Source of the DNA: Chara braunii
Taxonomy: Eukaryota; Streptophyta; Charophyceae; Charales; Characeae
DNA length: 45,915 nt
Assembly (NCBI GenBank): GCA_003427395.1
Contig: BFEA01000123.1
Location: 1,089,410-1,135,324 of the forward strand
Direction: 5' to 3'
Shown: positions 44,459-45,915 of the stretch, piece after piece
Layout of the letters: every line of letters starts with the position of its first letter
Numbering within the stretch: the first letter of the stretch is position 1
Made by a program: the position numbers and the translations under genes
The notes under the pieces: model-generated
The model's database searches: none
What the model saw: only the letters and a program-made list of their open reading frames with translations
Told to the model about the DNA's origin: nothing

Positions 44459-44657
44459 AGTCTAACTAATAATATAAAATATAATTTTTATGAAATGATT
44501 ATTTTTATATTTTTGAAAGCACAAGACTTTGCTTTATTTTTATATGTGTATTGTACCCCCAAGTTAAATTGAGAGAGGTATGATTATTAGGTAAAAAACC
44601 GTCATATCTTTGTAATTGTGATACCTCGATTTGTGCTTATAGTTGTGTACACCAACA
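44459..44657. other. Unassigned AT-rich stretch
   Basis: No feature seen. Confidence 0.4.
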
Positions 44658-44692
44658 CTCTCTCTCCCTCTCTCTCTCTCTCTCTCTTTCTT

Positions 44693-44756
<64 letters not shown>

Positions 44757-44788
44757 TCTCTTTCTCGCTCTCTCTCTCTCTCTCTCTC
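44658..44788. repeat. CT microsatellite
   Basis: About 130 bp of (CT)n with CTTT and CCCT interruptions. Confidence 0.97.
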
Positions 44789-44949
44789 CTTTTAATAATG
44801 TTATGATAAATGTTACAATGATTTATATTATCTTTGTCGAACTGCTGTAGTGTTATCCATTTTGTTTTTTGTCCTAGTTACTTAACTTGTCCAAGCGAGT
44901 GTCTTTTTTTTTCCCTATATACTTAACTTGTCCAAGTGTCCTCGTTACT

Positions 44950-45093
44950 TAAACCACCAGTCCCCCCGCCTCCAGAAACCCTTGAAGTACCCATAGGCCG
45001 GAATTTACATTTTTTTTGTTGCGCGACCGGTTGTTCACGGCCTACTGGGTCCCAGCCCGATTTGTCGTTTCCTTTGTGGGACCCGGTAGGCCG
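44950..45093. other. GC-rich segment with 17-bp hairpin
   Basis: Opens with TAAACCACCAGTCCC (44950-44964), the same 15-mer that opens the segment at 14044. It then holds an inverted repeat of 17 bp (45038-45054 CGGCCTACTGGGTCCCA with 45077-45093 TGGGACCCGGTAGGCCG) with one T-G pair and a 22-nt spacer. No gene is associated. It may be a foldback element remnant. Confidence 0.6.
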
Positions 45094-45258
45094 CAAGCGT
45101 TCGGAAACTTATCGTCACACGGCGATGTCTAAGTTCTTCTTTCCGAACATTGACTTGGCCACCCCAACCGTGTTTCCAATTTTTCAAAATTCTGAAAAAT
45201 CACAGTAGTTTTGATTGTCTGATAATTCCCCTGAATTTATTTCGTCTTTATATATATA

Positions 45259-45915
45259 CAGGGTCACCAGCCCGTACGTACGGAGGTCCCCGGGCAGACC
45301 TCCGTACGTCCGGGCGTTCGGGGTCCCGTACGGGGTCCGAACCCGACGGCGTTCGGCCTTCGCCAAAAATTATTTCGGGGCCTGAAAAATATAATTTTTT
45401 TCTGATTTTGTTTTTATGAGTTCTCTATGACGTGAGGTACATGCCTGTAAATTTTCAAGTCATTTGGATAAGCCAAATAAGAATTAAAAACCTCCAAAGA
45501 TGGCGGTGTCAAAACGTGTTGGCCCACGTATTTGTTCACTTTTTACTTTTTGTTTTCATTTTAGTCCGGGTTCTAAACAATTTTATTATTTTTTGAAACT
45601 TTTTTAGTGGGTTTTGTATTATGTGAAGTACACATCTATAAATTTTCACGGCATTTAGCCATGCCTAAACAAAATGAAAAATCGCCAAACATGGCGGTGT
45701 CGAAAACATGCTCTGGCACTCACTAAATTTAATTCTCTTTTTATTTTTATTTATTTTTATTATTAGTATTTCTTTTTCGTATTTTATTTGTATTTCAAAT
45801 TTGGTAAGGAATTCGGATGTAATGCTCAGGCAAATATTGTTTAATTTATTTTTTTCCATAATATATCTTTTTTTAAGATTTTTTTGATGAACTTTTTTTT
45901 TTTTTTTTTTTTTTT
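45259..45915 (-). mobile_element. TA-flanked element, family A copy 3, cut by window end
   Basis: Starts CAGGGTCACCAGCCCGTACG after TATATATA and is the reverse complement of copies 1 and 2. CpG/GTAC-rich end, TTCGGGGCCTG, two subrepeats with GGCGGTGTC (about 45502 and 45693), and CAAATTTGGTAAGGAATTCG are all present. It ends in the homologous homopolymer (T run) at the window edge, so its far end is not visible. Its outermost 70 bases match the right end of copy 1 closely. Confidence 0.8.

Overview
The window looks like intergenic, transposon-dominated nuclear DNA from a large plant-lineage genome. I see no bacterial gene organisation and no intact host gene that I can name. It contains mono-, di-, tri- and tetranucleotide repeats, plant-type TTTAGGG-like degenerate telomeric repeats, two assembly gaps, many decayed or nested mobile elements, and a CCHC gag-like protein with a charged coiled coil. 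A charophyte alga such as Chara is my best guess, from memory of similar gag and reverse transcriptase (RT) proteins; this is inference, not proof.

Layout. 1-7.3 kb: low-information DNA with small decayed tandem repeats (1.85-2.1, 2.8-3.3 kb), a 595-bp tandem duplication (5.4-6.6 kb), and degenerate telomere-like tracts at 3.5-3.7 kb (CCCTAA-like) and 6.9-7.26 kb (TTTAGGG-like). 7.4-12.6 kb: a TA-flanked element (family B), a heavily decayed Penelope-like RT on the minus strand (8.24-9.52 kb), two GTAC-rich TA-flanked elements (family C), and a TGAT microsatellite. 12.6-17.4 kb: a GC-rich foldback segment, about 0.8 kb of TTC repeat with a 217-bp higher-order period, and a 767-bp TA-flanked element (family A) running into a gap. 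17.4-29.5 kb: mostly unassigned, with a diverged direct repeat pair (18.3 and 22.2 kb), a tandem array of five hairpin-forming units (20.1-20.4 kb), and a third family C copy.

29.5-41.2 kb is the most informative part and reads as four nested layers. A family B element (29478-29827 plus 41110-41232) was split by an 11.3-kb minus-strand Penelope-like retroelement (PLE), leaving a 12-bp imperfect target duplication. The PLE has a 5'-truncated upstream copy of its own 3' part (pseudo-LTR, 39196-41097), a gag-like ORF with a CCHC knuckle (37354-38845), a broken RT (31850-34303), and a downstream pseudo-LTR (29828-32217). Both pseudo-LTRs contain a hammerhead ribozyme-like motif on the element's sense strand. 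The PLE was itself interrupted between gag and RT by a 2.3-kb GC-ended element (34516-36852) with a 10-bp target duplication. That insert carries a family A element and a palindromic microsatellite block. A 526-bp AT-rich foldback element sits in the downstream pseudo-LTR.

41.2-45.9 kb: unassigned DNA, AG and CT microsatellites, a GC-ended poly-A element, a strong 17-bp hairpin, and the start of a third family A element that runs off the window. The coordinated biology is that of mobile elements: gag and RT would copy the PLE RNA, and the ribozymes would process it. The short TA-flanked elements look non-autonomous and need a transposase encoded elsewhere.
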